Source of the DNA: Prosopocoilus inquinatus
Lineage: Eukaryota > Arthropoda > Insecta > Coleoptera > Lucanidae
Length of the DNA: 64,000 nucleotides
Direction of reading: 5' to 3'
Assembly (NCBI GenBank): GCA_036172665.1
Contig: CM069871.1
Location: 9,734,001 to 9,798,000 of the forward strand
The position numbers and the translations under genes are program-made. This document shows positions 20,390 to 32,018 of the stretch, one piece after another (positions within the stretch are counted from its first letter, which is position 1; every line of letters starts with the position of its first letter). The notes below the pieces were generated by a model. That model made no database searches, had not been told where the DNA came from, and worked only from the letters and a program-made list of their open reading frames with translations.

Positions 20390-23300
20390 ATTTCGGGCGC
20401 AGAGTATTTTAATTAACTTAATTAATTATTTAAATTATTTTAAATAATACTCCCTGGCTTTCATGTTTAAAGAATTTTCTATTTTCTTCCTGCTTTCAGA
20501 ACGGAATTAATAATACAAACGTACAAAAACTAGTTACTTTTATTTATTTATTTTTTAATTTTCATGTGTATTAGTGCTGAAAATTAATTATAGAATTCAA
20601 ATTAAAATTCATAAATTCAGTTAATTTTAATAACGTGCCAGTTTGTCTGAAACTAAATAAACTAAATTTCTTTAACGAAACGCCTTAATATAGGCAAGCC
20701 CGTGAACTCTGCAGCTCGCACGGTTGCCTGCACTACAGGCGCTAAGATTTCTTTCTATCTGCGATTTTGCAACTTTCCTGGTTTTTAATGTGTAAATAAT
20801 TTTCCAAATCTTCCTGGTTTCAGAAAATAAATAACGGACGTAAAAAAAATAATTAATTAATTAATTAATTAATACCTCAAGGATTACCCATGAGATTAGT
20901 GACTAGTTAAAATTTCGAACGAAATTCATCCAAGGAAAAGCCTCAATTCACTATAAAATAGTGAAAAATTTTATAGTGACTCGAGGCTTCTCCTTCGATG
21001 AATTTTATTTAAAAAAAAAATATTATTTTTTTAATTTTCACCCATATTAGTAAGCTCATTCTTTAATAAAGCTATCGACCGATGGTGAAAAGTTGAGCGT
21101 TTTATTTTAAATAAACAATTGATTTTAATAACGTGCCTGTTTGTTTATTTTACCAAGAAACAAGAAACTTTAGCGTAGGTAACCCAGTGACATTGTCGCT
21201 TGTACGGTTGCCTATACTAAAGCCCAAAAAAATAATTTTCTTACGATAAAAATTTGATAAACGCTGCTGAGACTGTGCAATTTCCCTTTTTTCTTTTTAA
21301 TAATCCAAACGATTTTACATTTTTTTAATTTCGGAAAATAAATTGGTTTGGCTTTTACTAAATGTACAAAAAAAATGTTAAAAAGGCACCTAAATTAGTG
21401 TAGGACATTATGAAATTACTTTCAAAATGAGAAATAATTAACAATAATTATTATTGAAAATGATGACATCAATAAGTATTATAATAATAATTAAAAAAAT
21501 TAAATATATGTATTACGTATACAGGGCCCTCCAGAATATACATATATTTCTGGCTCGTTAATTTATCTTGTAGATTTCTTTTATCCATTATTTATTTTAT
21601 ATTTACATTCCTTAGGCAACTTTTTGGTATTAAAAGTTTCCTCTTTCTTCTTCCGAAATTAAACAACGAGTTTTATTTTTTTACCTCTTGTTATAAAACA
21701 CGCCATATCTGTATGTAAATTAAAAAATAATAATAATAAAACAAAAACAATATTAAGAACGTACGTAAGTTAATAAGGCCATCTCAAGGTCAACCCAACT
21801 GAAAGCAACTGAAGTGAACCCAAGGAAAGAACTCAATCAAAGCAAACAATTAAAAATAATTAACTAATCAATTAACAGCAGGGGCAACAAAAACTCAAGT
21901 TCCCCCCCCCCCCCCACCAGTTGAACTCAACCTAACTATTGAAACCAGTTAAATTCAAAAAAATCAAAGAAATTAGGAGAAATAAATTAAAATTAAGTCC
22001 TAACCAAATTTCAAGGTTAACTCAATTCAACTGAATCTAACCTTGACTTTATTCGACCCAAATAAAAGATTAAAAATAAAAAAAAAATTAAATATTAACA
22101 AACAATAATTAAAATAAATTAATCTGTCAAGCCCGACTAACCCAACCCAATCGAATTAAACTTAACCCAAGTAACGTAATTAAAATTGTAAAAATTGCAG
22201 AAATTAAAAGTAAAAAATTTCAAATATATAAATATTAAGTTAGGAACAAATTTCAAGGTCAACTCAGTTCACCGGAACTCAACCTGGACTCTATTTAACC
22301 AAAGTAAAAAAAAATAAAAATTATGAATTTTTTTGAATAACAAAAATTAATTAACTGGACCAACCTCAAGGTCGACTGACTCGACCTAACCGAGCTGAAT
22401 AACCTAACTCTATTCAAAACAATTGAAATAAATTAGAAACCAAATAACTAAAATAAATAAAAATTAATTTCGAAACAACCCGACTATACCCAAATAAATA
22501 AAAAATTAAGGAAATTAGTAGCAAAGAAATTAAAAATCCAAAAATTAAAACTTTACAAAAGTTAAGTTCTAAGCAAAATGCAGGGTCCGATTAAAATCAT
22601 TAAAATTAAAAATCAAATAAAATAAATAAAAATTAAGTTCGGAAACAACCTAACCACTCAAATAAATTAAAAATTAAGAGAATTAGTAATGAAAACCATA
22701 ATTAAAAATCCAAAAATTAAAACTCAATCTAATTGTATTTAACCAAGGTAAAAAAATGAGAGTAAAAATATGTTAAATGTCAAAAGTTAATTAAAACGAA
22801 GCTCAACTATGTTTAATTCGTATTTTTGAAAAATTCTATTGCGTACTTACGTTTTCTTTGCTTTCTCATAGTTTTTTTTTCTATTAAAAATTAGCAATGA
22901 AATCACAAAATCAATTGTTTTTTTTTTTAAATTTTTATTACTATTATTATTTTCTAATTGATTATATTATTTCTTTTATCTATGTTTACGTTTTTTTTTT
23001 TATTAATTGACCTGCTTTCCATCATGATATGAAGCTACAAGACCAATAAAATATTACTGCCGCCAGTGGCGTATCGTAATTTTTTTTTATCAATAAATTA
23101 TATTTTGAAAACTAAGAGAATGTTTCTTGTAATCTATGACGTGGACGGTTACTTCGTTGGGTGTTGTTACAATCACCCTGTAGACGTATAAATAATTTCG
23201 GAAATAAATTGAATGAATAATTACTTTTGTGGCCTCCTCTAATATCTTTCACAAAGGGTTTTCTCCGTACAATTTATTTATTTATTTTTAAATAAAGTTG

Positions 23301-23600
23301 CAAACGTAAACGGCTCTTACATTTTAGGAAAATATTCCTTAAAAGCAACTCTTCGGGATTAAAAGCATTTTTTATATTCTGAAATTAACATGAACGGAAG
23401 AACAAAAAAAAATTAAACAAAAAAAAAAATGTACGCTTAGGACTAACCCCTGAAGATTTTAGAGCAGGCAACCCGTCAATCAAATCAGTAGGTTCATAAC
23501 CAATAATGTACTATTTCAAGGCACGGAAGTAGAATGGGTTGCCTATCCTCAGTTCTCAAGGCGGCACGATTTAAGTAAATTATTTTTTTTAAATTTTGTA
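20390..23600. repeat. Intron block I, paralogous to 34380-35820
   Basis: Several ordered segments recur in block II: GTGCCAGTTTGTCTG..., AACGCCTTAATA.AGGCAA, CTTTCCTGGTTTT, and CAACCCRTCAATCAAATCAGT with AGCACGGAAGTAGAATG. Block I is longer because of an extra AT-rich stretch of CAAGGTCAACTC words at 21780-22800. It fills the intron between exons 4 and 5 and includes a 14-base C run at 21902-21915. The intervening AT-rich parts are otherwise featureless. Confidence 0.7.
20922..21004. repeat. 83-bp hairpin with a long stem
   Basis: AAATTCATC, AAGGAAAAGCCTC and TTCACTATAAAA on the left pair with TTTTATAGTGA, GAGGCTTCTCCTT and GATGAATTT on the right. This leaves a loop of about ten bases and only a few mismatches. 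It could be a very small foldback transposon or a microRNA-precursor-like hairpin. The stem is more nearly perfect than most insect microRNA precursors, which favours a transposon remnant. Confidence 0.55.
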
Positions 23601-23804
23601 TTTATATTATTTTTTAATTTAATATATTTATATAAATTTAATTATATTATTTACTATTAAAAGACAACATTGAAAAGTGTTCTTCGATTCTCGTCGTGTT
23701 GTTCAGTTATCGCAGTCATTCCTGGGGGGTTAGTAAAAGAAGAAGAGTAAACAACAAACAACAAGAGTACCAGAAGAGCGTCTAAAAATAAATTTGAAAC
23801 AAAC

Positions 23805-23840
23805 CGGAAATCCCGGAAATCCGCGCACCCCCGTCGGGCC
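23805..23840 (-). CDS. Collagen exon 4 (36 bp)
   Basis: This exon reads GPTGVRGFPGFP, with a GTCTGTTCCAG acceptor and a GTTTGTTT donor, phase 0 on both sides. The Phe-Pro pairs are common in nonfibrillar collagens. The donor has T rather than A at the third intron position, so it is a weaker match, but the frame and phase agree with both neighbours. Confidence 0.78.
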
Positions 23841-23999
23841 CTGGAACAGACAATCACCCTCTAATCACCCTATACATATATATGTTTGCTGGACACACTC
23901 TAAATAATTTACAACGTCCCCCTTCGCAAATTAAATATTTTAAAAATGCATGTGTGTGATCGACCCCGACGGACAAGACCTAATCGAATTACAGGTATT

Positions 24000-24300
24000 T
24001 TTTTTTTTAATCGAGCAATCAATCACAATTTGGGTTGCTTAAAAAAAAAAGATTAATTCGAGCGCCCTCTCCCCTGTCCTCCCTCACCCCCAATAGTTTT
24101 AGGTAAGCATCGATTATTTGTTAACCGTTAATACACGTTTTTATTTTTCAATCTGAAAGTTTTTTTTTTTTTTATCAATCAATCACAATTTAGGTTGCAT
24201 TAAAATAAAAGATTAATTCGAGCGCCCCCTCCCCTCCCTTCACCCCCAATAGTTTTACGCAAGCGTCGATTTATTTACCATTAATACAACACGTCGCACA
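24000..24300. repeat. Two tandem copies of a ~165-bp unit
   Basis: AATCAATCACAATTT, GATTAATTCGAGCGCC, CCCCAATAGTTTTA and GCGTCGATT or GCATCGATT follow in the same order at 24010-24145 and 24175-24300. The rest of the intron to 24746 has a TACAGGGTG end near 24353 and nothing coding. Confidence 0.8.
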
Positions 24301-24746
24301 GTATTTTTTTTGTTGTATTTTTTAATTTAAGGTGTAAGTGACATACAGGGTGACGCGCGATACTAAGCACACATTTTTTTTGAGGTTATCTCTCTTACAA
24401 GTTAATTATGGAAATACGAAACTAATCGTAGAGTACGTATTCATTGGATTAGGTCGGGTGTGACGAGAGAGATAAAATAAAACGAGCGAGAGTGTCACGT
24501 TGAACTTTAGTTTAGTTTAGAGGGGAGAGACATAGGAGCCGAGTGCGGGGCGGACAAAAGGGGAAATCGAGAGAGTGTTGTTAGCATGCTAATGTATGCA
24601 GATACAGGTGATGTTACGGCGAGGGTCAGTTTCATTAGGCAGCTGGGGGCGGGCTAAACCAACCAAAACTTTTAGTACTAAATGGTCTCATGTCTAAATT
24701 ATTCTAACACACCAAACTCCATCGCCTGTTTGTAATCCGTTCTTAC

Positions 24747-24782
24747 CGTGTGGCCCCGCTCGCCCTTTTGACCGCTGACACC
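24747..24782 (-). CDS. Collagen exon 3 (36 bp)
   Basis: The frame reads GVSGQKGERGHT, phase 0 at both borders, with a GCTTTCAG acceptor and a GTAAGAAC donor. The KGER segment is typical of the charged part of collagen helices. The exon is isolated between an 8.8-kb upstream intron and a 0.9-kb downstream intron. In a random sequence, four in-register glycines between two good splice sites in the expected phase would be unlikely. Confidence 0.82.
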
Positions 24783-25663
24783 CTGAAAGCGTGAACAGAG
24801 TTCTTTAACACAGCACCGAACATTAATGGCTTTTATGTGCACTTGGTGGTGGAGGTGGAGGTGGTGGCGGTGGTTGTCATGGTCGTTCGTGGTGTTTCCG
24901 GCTTCTCTTTCGATTATAATTTTGGAATGATTAATTATGGAACATACAACGAGTAATTGTGTTTTCTTTTTATCTCATTTTTTTTTAATGGCTCCCACTC
25001 GATGAATTCGACTATTGTACGTATACGTGTATGCATCGTGCACACCCCCCCATTTTAAGTTTTTACATCCGATCACTGATTAAATTATTAAAAGAAAAAT
25101 TACTCGACTTATCTAAAAACTAATAAAATAAACAGTGATCGTGCTTATTAATATTAGTTCCCTAAACATGAAACACCCAGTATTTCATCACAAACATAAA
25201 GCTGAATTAATGAAATAATGAAAATGTTTCGAGTCTATGCGTTCTTTGTAAAATTGCTTTTTAGATGTTGTTGTGAACTGCACACACACAAAAAAAGCAA
25301 AATGAATGAGTTATGATTTAATTATGCGATCGCTTTTGTTTCGACCCAGCGGCGATGAGGAAAACTAATTTTGGAAAAAAAATGCCGCGAAGCGCGGCGG
25401 CTAATCGAATGATTAAAGTTTCAGTTCTGTTTGCGAGAGCGAAACTCGCGCGCTTTTGTTTGAACTTCGCCACTGCGTGAGCACACAAACATTTCTGATT
25501 TTGAATTAATCATGAAAAAAAAAAACAAAAAAAAAATCAAACAAAGAGAACGGCATAGTGCACATGTAGCGTTAAAAAATTTTCTTTTCCGAACTTTCTT
25601 GAGGGGGTGGCCGTGGTTTCTCTTATATACCGGATGTCTCAATATGGGCGGCGACCGGCGTTA

Positions 25664-26132
25664 TACAGGGTGACAAAATCAAAGGCTGGTTCCTCACGTC
25701 AAATTATGAAACGTACGTCGGCAAGCGCATAGTTTCTCAGATACAGGGTCCGGAAGAAAGTCGGGAATCTTTTTTGTTATCGATTTCTCAGAAAAAATTA
25801 TTCTTAATGAAAGTTGCCGCATCTTCCCAAACCTAAAACACGTTTGTCAAAATTTGAATATCTGTCGTCATATACCGAGGAAATCGAAAAGTTTGAAATC
25901 GACGTAAGAGTAAAGTACCTTTATTTTTTCAGATACACAAAAATGTTATTTGGGAAAGTTGTTTGGAAAAGTTATGCGATCTCAAATATGAAATCGCGGC
26001 TGCCTGCGATGATTTTTTTATATCTCAGAAACTATGCGTTTGCGGACCTATGTTTATATAAACTTTTTTTCATATTTCTGCGTGAGGAACTGGCCCTTAA
26101 AGTTTGACCACTCGCTAAAATTACACCCTGTA
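25664..26132. mobile_element. 469-bp TIR element with TACAGGGTG ends
   Basis: It starts TACAGGGTGACAAAAT and ends TTACACCCTGTA, flanked by TA on both sides. Inverted arms of about 95 bp include GGTTCCTCACG with CGTGAGGAACTGG, and CATAGTTTCTCAGATA with TATCTCAGAAACTATG. The small open frame inside (25814-26107) covers a palindrome arm and is not a transposase. TA borders point to the Tc1/mariner group. Positions 24783-25663 hold a GGT-rich tract at 24844-24878 and little else. Confidence 0.75.
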
Positions 26133-26433
26133 TATCGAAAACAGTAAAAACATCTAGAAATCCAAATTAAAAAAAAAAAAACAGTAGTTGGCACTGACTT
26201 TTCAGATTAACTAACTAAAGAATACAGGGGGGCACTAATTACAAAATTTATATTATATTATTTATTTAGAATTTAGAAACAGGAAAAGCAAATAAAGCCA
26301 GTTCTAGACTCTGTAGAGACTAATCTCGGAAGACAATGGCTTAATTACGATTTGCGATGATTTGAAAGAGCGAAGGCAAGACGAATTAAATTAAAAAAAG
26401 GAACTCGCAACATAACTAAAGCATTACACATAT

Positions 26434-26838
26434 ACCGGGTGTTCCAATAAGGGCGGCGACCGGTGTTATACAGAAAACCAGCCTCGGGAGAAAAGAAAAT
26501 ATAATCAGAATTGAACTAAAGAAGACTTTAAAGGAAAAGTCACAGTCATATGTCCAAAAGGGGCGAAAACGTAGTTATTCATACATCAGATTGTGACTTT
26601 TGTAGTTTCCTTTAGTTCGATTATAAAATACGGCCTTATTATTTCATCGCCATTAATAAAAGTGTAGGAAACAGTTGAATTATTTACTTTAAAAAAGTCT
26701 CTGTATTCTTTATCAGAAATCACTTCTTCTTGGTCACTTTGATTACTGATTTTTTTTCATCTGAAGCTGTAGCTCTAGGTATTATGGTTTTCTGTACATA
26801 CATATATCGCCGGTCGCCACCCTTATTGGAACGCTCGG
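26434..26838. mobile_element. 405-bp TIR element
   Basis: The ends are CCGGGTGTTCCAATAAGGG on the left and its inverse (CCCTTATTGGAACGC...) on the right, each followed inward by GGCGGCGACCGG or its inverse. An inner inverted pair (AAAGTCACA.TC near 26539 and GATTGTGACTTT near 26589) makes it partly foldback. A related end lies at about 25632-25660, next to the previous element. Confidence 0.7.
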
Positions 26839-27269
26839 CACATAAAACAGCTGAGAAAACAGTAAATGTGAAGGCAAGTGCGAATAGAAGAAAATTACGG
26901 TCGTTGTGACGAAGAGAAAAAAAGTTTGGGAGGCAGAAAAATAATCTTGGAATATTGTGTGTGATAGCAAAAAATAATTACATAAATAAATAATAAACGC
27001 AACGCTAAATGGAGGATTGAGAAACAAAGGTAGATTAAAAACGAAACCCTTCGATAGAAACGTACTTTTCCCTTAACGTAAATAGAGCAGAAACGGAGAT
27101 TGGAAATTCTTGAAGTGACTTTGAGGTTATGTTCCACCTCCAAAAAATTTGAGACATTTGAGGAGAAACAATCGACGATTGCAAAAAAGCCTTGAGCCTT
27201 TCAACTGGAATAAAAATGTGAAACTGATGGTAATTATGAATTGGGGATTGGGGAAGAAAGACTCTCAAC

Positions 27270-28110
27270 TTGACTGAAACGAATAACAGGAGATTCTTGG
27301 AGAAGAATCAAAAGGAGAGAGAGGCTGGACGTCATTGTCCGATCCTGGTTATTTTTTAGCTACCAACTTTAACTGTTAAACTAACGGTAATTGGTAAATC
27401 GGGATAGGGGAAGAGAAAGACTCCTCTACTTGACCGAAACCAATAAGAGGGGATTCCTGAAGAAGAACAAAGTCCTGCTGGTGAAAGGGGAGAGCTCAGA
27501 CGGCTTGGTCCGATCCTACTTATTTTTTAACTATCAACTTTAACTGTTAAACTGACGGTAATTGGTAAATCGGGATTGGGGAAGAGAAAGACTCTTCTAC
27601 TTGACCGAAACCAATAACAAGGGATTCCTGAAGAATAACCAAATCCTGCTGGTAAAAGGGGAGAGCCCAGACGGCTTGGTCCGATCCTAGTTATTTTTTA
27701 ACTATCAACTTGCACACTTGGAGATATGGATAATTGGGGATGAAAGGGTAGAAGGACAGGAGAACAAGTCGCGAAAATGTATCAAAGGGTAAAGCAGGTA
27801 AAGCAAAAGCAATGCAAAAAATAACGGAAGGGAAATCATGGACAGGCAATAGAAAGTGGAAATGATGATCAGCTGATTGGAGTTGAGACTCACAGGAGAA
27901 GAACACATGAAAATGTATCAAATTGTTACCCGGGACATCAAAGAAAATATTAAAAATACAACAGAAAGCAAGTGCAATGCAAAAAAATAACGGAAGGGAA
28001 TTATGGACAGGCAGCAATAGAAAATGGAATAATCAGCTAATTGGGGATGTAAGGGAAAAAAGACTGTGAGGAGAAGAAGTTTCAAAAATGTATCAAATTG
28101 TTACTCAGGA
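27270..28110. repeat. Two adjacent tandem arrays, ~165 and ~150 bp
   Basis: GGATTCCTGAAGAAGAAC, GGCTTGGTCCGATCCT and CTATCAACTTTAACTGTTAAACT recur with starts near 27290, 27450 and 27621. They pass into a second unit (GATAATTGGGGATG, AATGTATCAAA, CGGAAGGGAA.TCATGGACAGGC) with starts near 27728, 27880 and 28030. Both are purine-biased on the plus strand. Positions 28110-29490 continue strongly purine-rich with no clear unit and no gene; the small minus-strand frames there reflect the bias. Confidence 0.7.
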
Positions 28111-29681
28111 CAAATAAAATAAAATAAAATAGACAGCAAAAGACGGCAATAGAAACATGTAAGGGAGCACACAAGAAGCAAAGACAAAATTAGAAAAGAT
28201 GGTGCAAGAAAAATTTCAAAACAACAGGGACTGTAACAAAAATAAGGGAGGCGGCAGAAGAAATATTACTAATTAAAGGAGAGCAAAGAAATAAATCGTT
28301 AATATTTTAGCTGAAGGAATAAAGGAGAGGAATAAAGAAAGTCTCAACTCATGAGGCAGAACAAGAAAAATAAACAAAAACCTGAAAACAAGAAGAAATG
28401 AGTCCAAAAAAAAAACTGAAAGTAAAAATAATCATTTCAATCAAAAGATTTACATTTCGAAGCGGAAGGATTTAGAATTCAAGTAGTAACAAAAAAGAAG
28501 AAAAAAAAACTAGAAAGCAGAGGAGATGGGGGATGAACAACTTATTACAAGAGATAACAAAGAATCAAAAATAAAAATAAAAAAAGTAAATCGCAAAACA
28601 GAGGCAACACAAAATCTGGTCTCAATGTGTGTGCAAGAATGATTCGTGGGTCAATCGTGCAGACAATAAATCAAACAAAAAAAAGGAACAGAAGAGATAA
28701 CAAAAGAGATAAAGTTAGCGGTGATATTTACAAGGAAGCGAAGTTGATCGCTCTGTAAGAAATATTCTTTAAAGAAGGTTATCTAAAACAAAAGCTGAAA
28801 CAGATCGAAAAATAAATAAATAAATAAAATTTAAAAAAGTGGAATTTGAAAAAAAGGAAACCATAATGCAGAGGGAAAAGTTAGTACTCGAAGTAGAAGG
28901 GGGCTCTGAATTAAAGAAATAGGTAAAATCAAGAAATTTCGAGGTATAAGGAAAGCGACAAGAAAGAGCACGGAAATATAAAATAAAAAAAAATATGGAA
29001 AACAAAAAGTCAACTTTTCGATGAAATACTTCAAGGTACTAGCATTAATAAAGTGAGTAAAACACGTTTGATCTGAAGTATTGCGAATTTTTTTAAAAAG
29101 AGCAATCGATAAAACAAATAAATTATGAAAATTAAATACGTTCGATTAAATGAATTATAAATAAAATACGAAAAGACACACTTAAGCACCCTAGAAAAAG
29201 CAGAGGTAAAAATTAATTCAATCTCCAAGACGTAAGGGGCCTTGAATTAACGAAGTAAACAAACGTTTGATTAGAAAGCATGATGAAGCAAACTGAAGAA
29301 GTTCTCAAAAGAAAAAAGAAAAGAGAAAAATGAACCAAAGATTCTTTTTTCAAATAAAAATTAATTAATCTGAAAAATGTTTTCTGTTTTATTTTAATTA
29401 TTAATTTTATTATTTGCTTGTGCAAATTTTGCAATGCACGTTTAATAAATTTGGTAGCCGCACAAAATTGCATACAGTACGGAATGCAGATATACAGGAT
29501 GTCCCAACAGTGGGTTCTCGGGCTATATTTCGATAACTACTGCAGATATAAAAAAAGTTTCAAGACATTTTTATTTTAAAATTTAAAGGTCTACGACATA
29601 AAATTATTTTCACCTACACAGGGCGAATCAAAACGGCTGTACTGAATGCAACCTTTTTAATTTAAAATGGCACACCCTATA

Positions 29682-30641
29682 TATGATATCAAATTTGAAT
29701 TGGCCATAAAATTCTGCCCATTTTTCATGTGCCATAATCTTTCTAATTCTAACCGTTCTGAAGATATTTAACATTTTATCTAAAAACTGTCGATTATTTT
29801 ATTTATTCATATTTTGTTTATTGTTAACTTTAGAGAAAAGATTTTCGACACAGATGTAGCTGGTACTTTAGCTTATTCTAAGCCATTACTAAATGTATTT
29901 TTATAGTTACAGGGTGATCATGGTACTAACCAAAATATCGGAAATTTCAAAATGACATAAGTCAATTTTCTTAAATAGCATGCCCTATATTTTTATATCC
30001 TAAATTGTTCGTCTAATACAGTACTTTCGTTTTTGTCATGCATGTTCTATACCTATCTGCAATATTTTTCGAGAGCCTTATATCAATTTGAGTTATTTCT
30101 TTTAAAACATATAATTGTATAAGGTGGCTGTGGAAAACAGGTAAACTAATTATTAATGTCAGCTGGTTCGTTTGTTTTTCACGGCCACCTTAGACGATTA
30201 CTCGTTTTAAAACAAATAAATCATACAGGTTTAGGGTTCTAAAAAAATATAGCAGATAAGTATAAGACACGCATGACAAAAACGAAAGTACTGTATTAGA
30301 CGAACAATTTAGGATATAAAAATATAGGGCATGCTATTTAAGAAAACTGACTTATGTCATTTTGAAATTTCCGATATTTTAGTTAGTACCGTGATCACCC
30401 TGTAACGATAAAAATACTTTTAATACTGGCTTAGAATAAGTTAAAATATCAACTACATCTGTACCGAAAATCTTTTCTCTAAAGTTAAAAATAAATAAAA
30501 TATGAATAAATAAAATAATGGCTGCATGCGACAGTTTTTAGATAAAATGTTAAATATCTTCAGAACGGATAGAATTAGAGATAGATTATGGCACATGAAA
30601 AGTGGGTAAAATTTTATGGGAAATTCAAATTTGATATCATA
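29682..30641. mobile_element. 960-bp near-complete palindrome nested at a TA site
   Basis: It begins TATGATATCAAATTTG and ends CAAATTTGATATCATA. The two halves are inverse copies over nearly their full length, meeting near 30160 (GGTGGCTGTGGAAAAC against GTTTTTCACGGCCACC). The host arm reads CACCCTATA before it and TACAGCCTG after it, while the intact opposite arm reads CACACCCTATACAGGGTG. TA was therefore duplicated on insertion. This makes it a Tc1/mariner-type foldback element. Confidence 0.85.
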
Positions 30642-30754
30642 TACAGCCTGTAATCAAATAAGTTTCACATATTAGAACTGTAAGTTCTTTATCACTTAAG
30701 AAAGTGATTTCTGCAAATATGAATTTTATTGGTGAAAAATTAAAGAAATTAAAA

Positions 30755-32018
30755 CTACTGGCAAAAACCGGAAAAAATTGAAACCGAATAATCGGTTTCT
30801 TTAAAAACCGGTTTTGGATAAAACCGGTTATCCAAATAATGATTAAAACCGACTATTCGAATATCTAAAAACCGATTATTCGGATATCCAAAAACCAATT
30901 ATTCGGATAATCGAATATCCAAAAATCGACTATTCGGATATTTGAAAAACTGTTTACTTGAATACATGCAAAAACCGACTATTCGGATATTGGCGAAATC
31001 TGTAATCAAAAAACCAGCTTTTGGATTACCAGAAAATCTGATTCATAAAAAACAGACTCGACTGAATTTTAACTCTAAAGCGAATTTTACAATGGCCACA
31101 TATTTTTGAAATATAAAATGAATGATAAATTACGTATTATATTACAGTTTATAGTATAGAAGGAAATACGATGTACTAGTGGTTTAAAAGATTGGTATTT
31201 CCAAGGCAAGAGCGCCACTAATGTTCCTGGTTTTTATTCAGATGAAGATGTTTTCAAACATTTCAATGTTGTGCTTCTCTTGTCCATTTTAAAGTATTAA
31301 CTACATTTCTAATTTATAAGTACTCACACATCTAAAACGTGACACAAACTCACTAATAATAGTTTTCGTTTTTTTTTTTTGTTAAATACTAGATAAATGT
31401 CAATTATTCTTGTTCTATCTAATGAAAAATATTCAACAAATTGTAAAAGTAATGCAAATATTTTGTGCTGAAAAAATTCATTACGGTGCCGAACATCTGT
31501 ACCATAATAAACTTTTATTGAATTCTCCGAAAGACGGTTCGGTACGGTCGAAAGGGCTACTCACAACAAGAACTAAAATTACTTTAATTCTTCTCCTTCG
31601 ACTTCTAATATGTGGATTAGAAGTACCATCTGACCACCTACATTTTTTTTACGTAGTGAACATAACAGATAAGATTTACCTTCATTCTTTTTTAATAATT
31701 CCAACATTTACTCATTTTCAATTTTATTTGAGTTTTCCTAAGATTATTTTTAAATGGATGAACAAAATAAATACGTTATTGTGTGTACAGTTATTTGAAT
31801 TTCAAGTAGTTGGGCTATTTGAATATATTTCACCATTCAAATAACCGGTCTTTCGAGTATCCAAAAACCGATATTATTCGAATATCCGGTTATCCAAATA
31901 ATTGGATATTTGAATAACCGATTAACCGGATAACCGGTTTTCGGATTTGTTTAAAACCTCGGATAATCCAAAACCGGTTAACCGGTTATCCAAACAACCG
32001 ATTTGGTTGCCAGCACTA
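30755..32018. mobile_element. hAT-like non-autonomous element with AACCGGTTAT words at both ends
   Basis: The ends are CTACTGGCAAAAACCGG on the left and, inverted, TAGTGCTGGCAACCAAATCGG on the right. This resembles the CAGTGCTGGCAA ends of hAT elements. Both end zones (30755-31010 and 31840-32000) are filled with AACCGGTTATCC, CCGATTATTCGG and GGATATCC words in changing order. An 8-bp target copy is not clear. The middle carries an unmatched 144-codon frame and a poly-T stretch. Confidence 0.5.

Noticed and set aside
31410..31844. 144-codon plus-strand frame inside the nested transposon region
   Set aside because: No recognisable transposase motif (DDE, zinc finger or dimerisation domain) and biased low-complexity composition.
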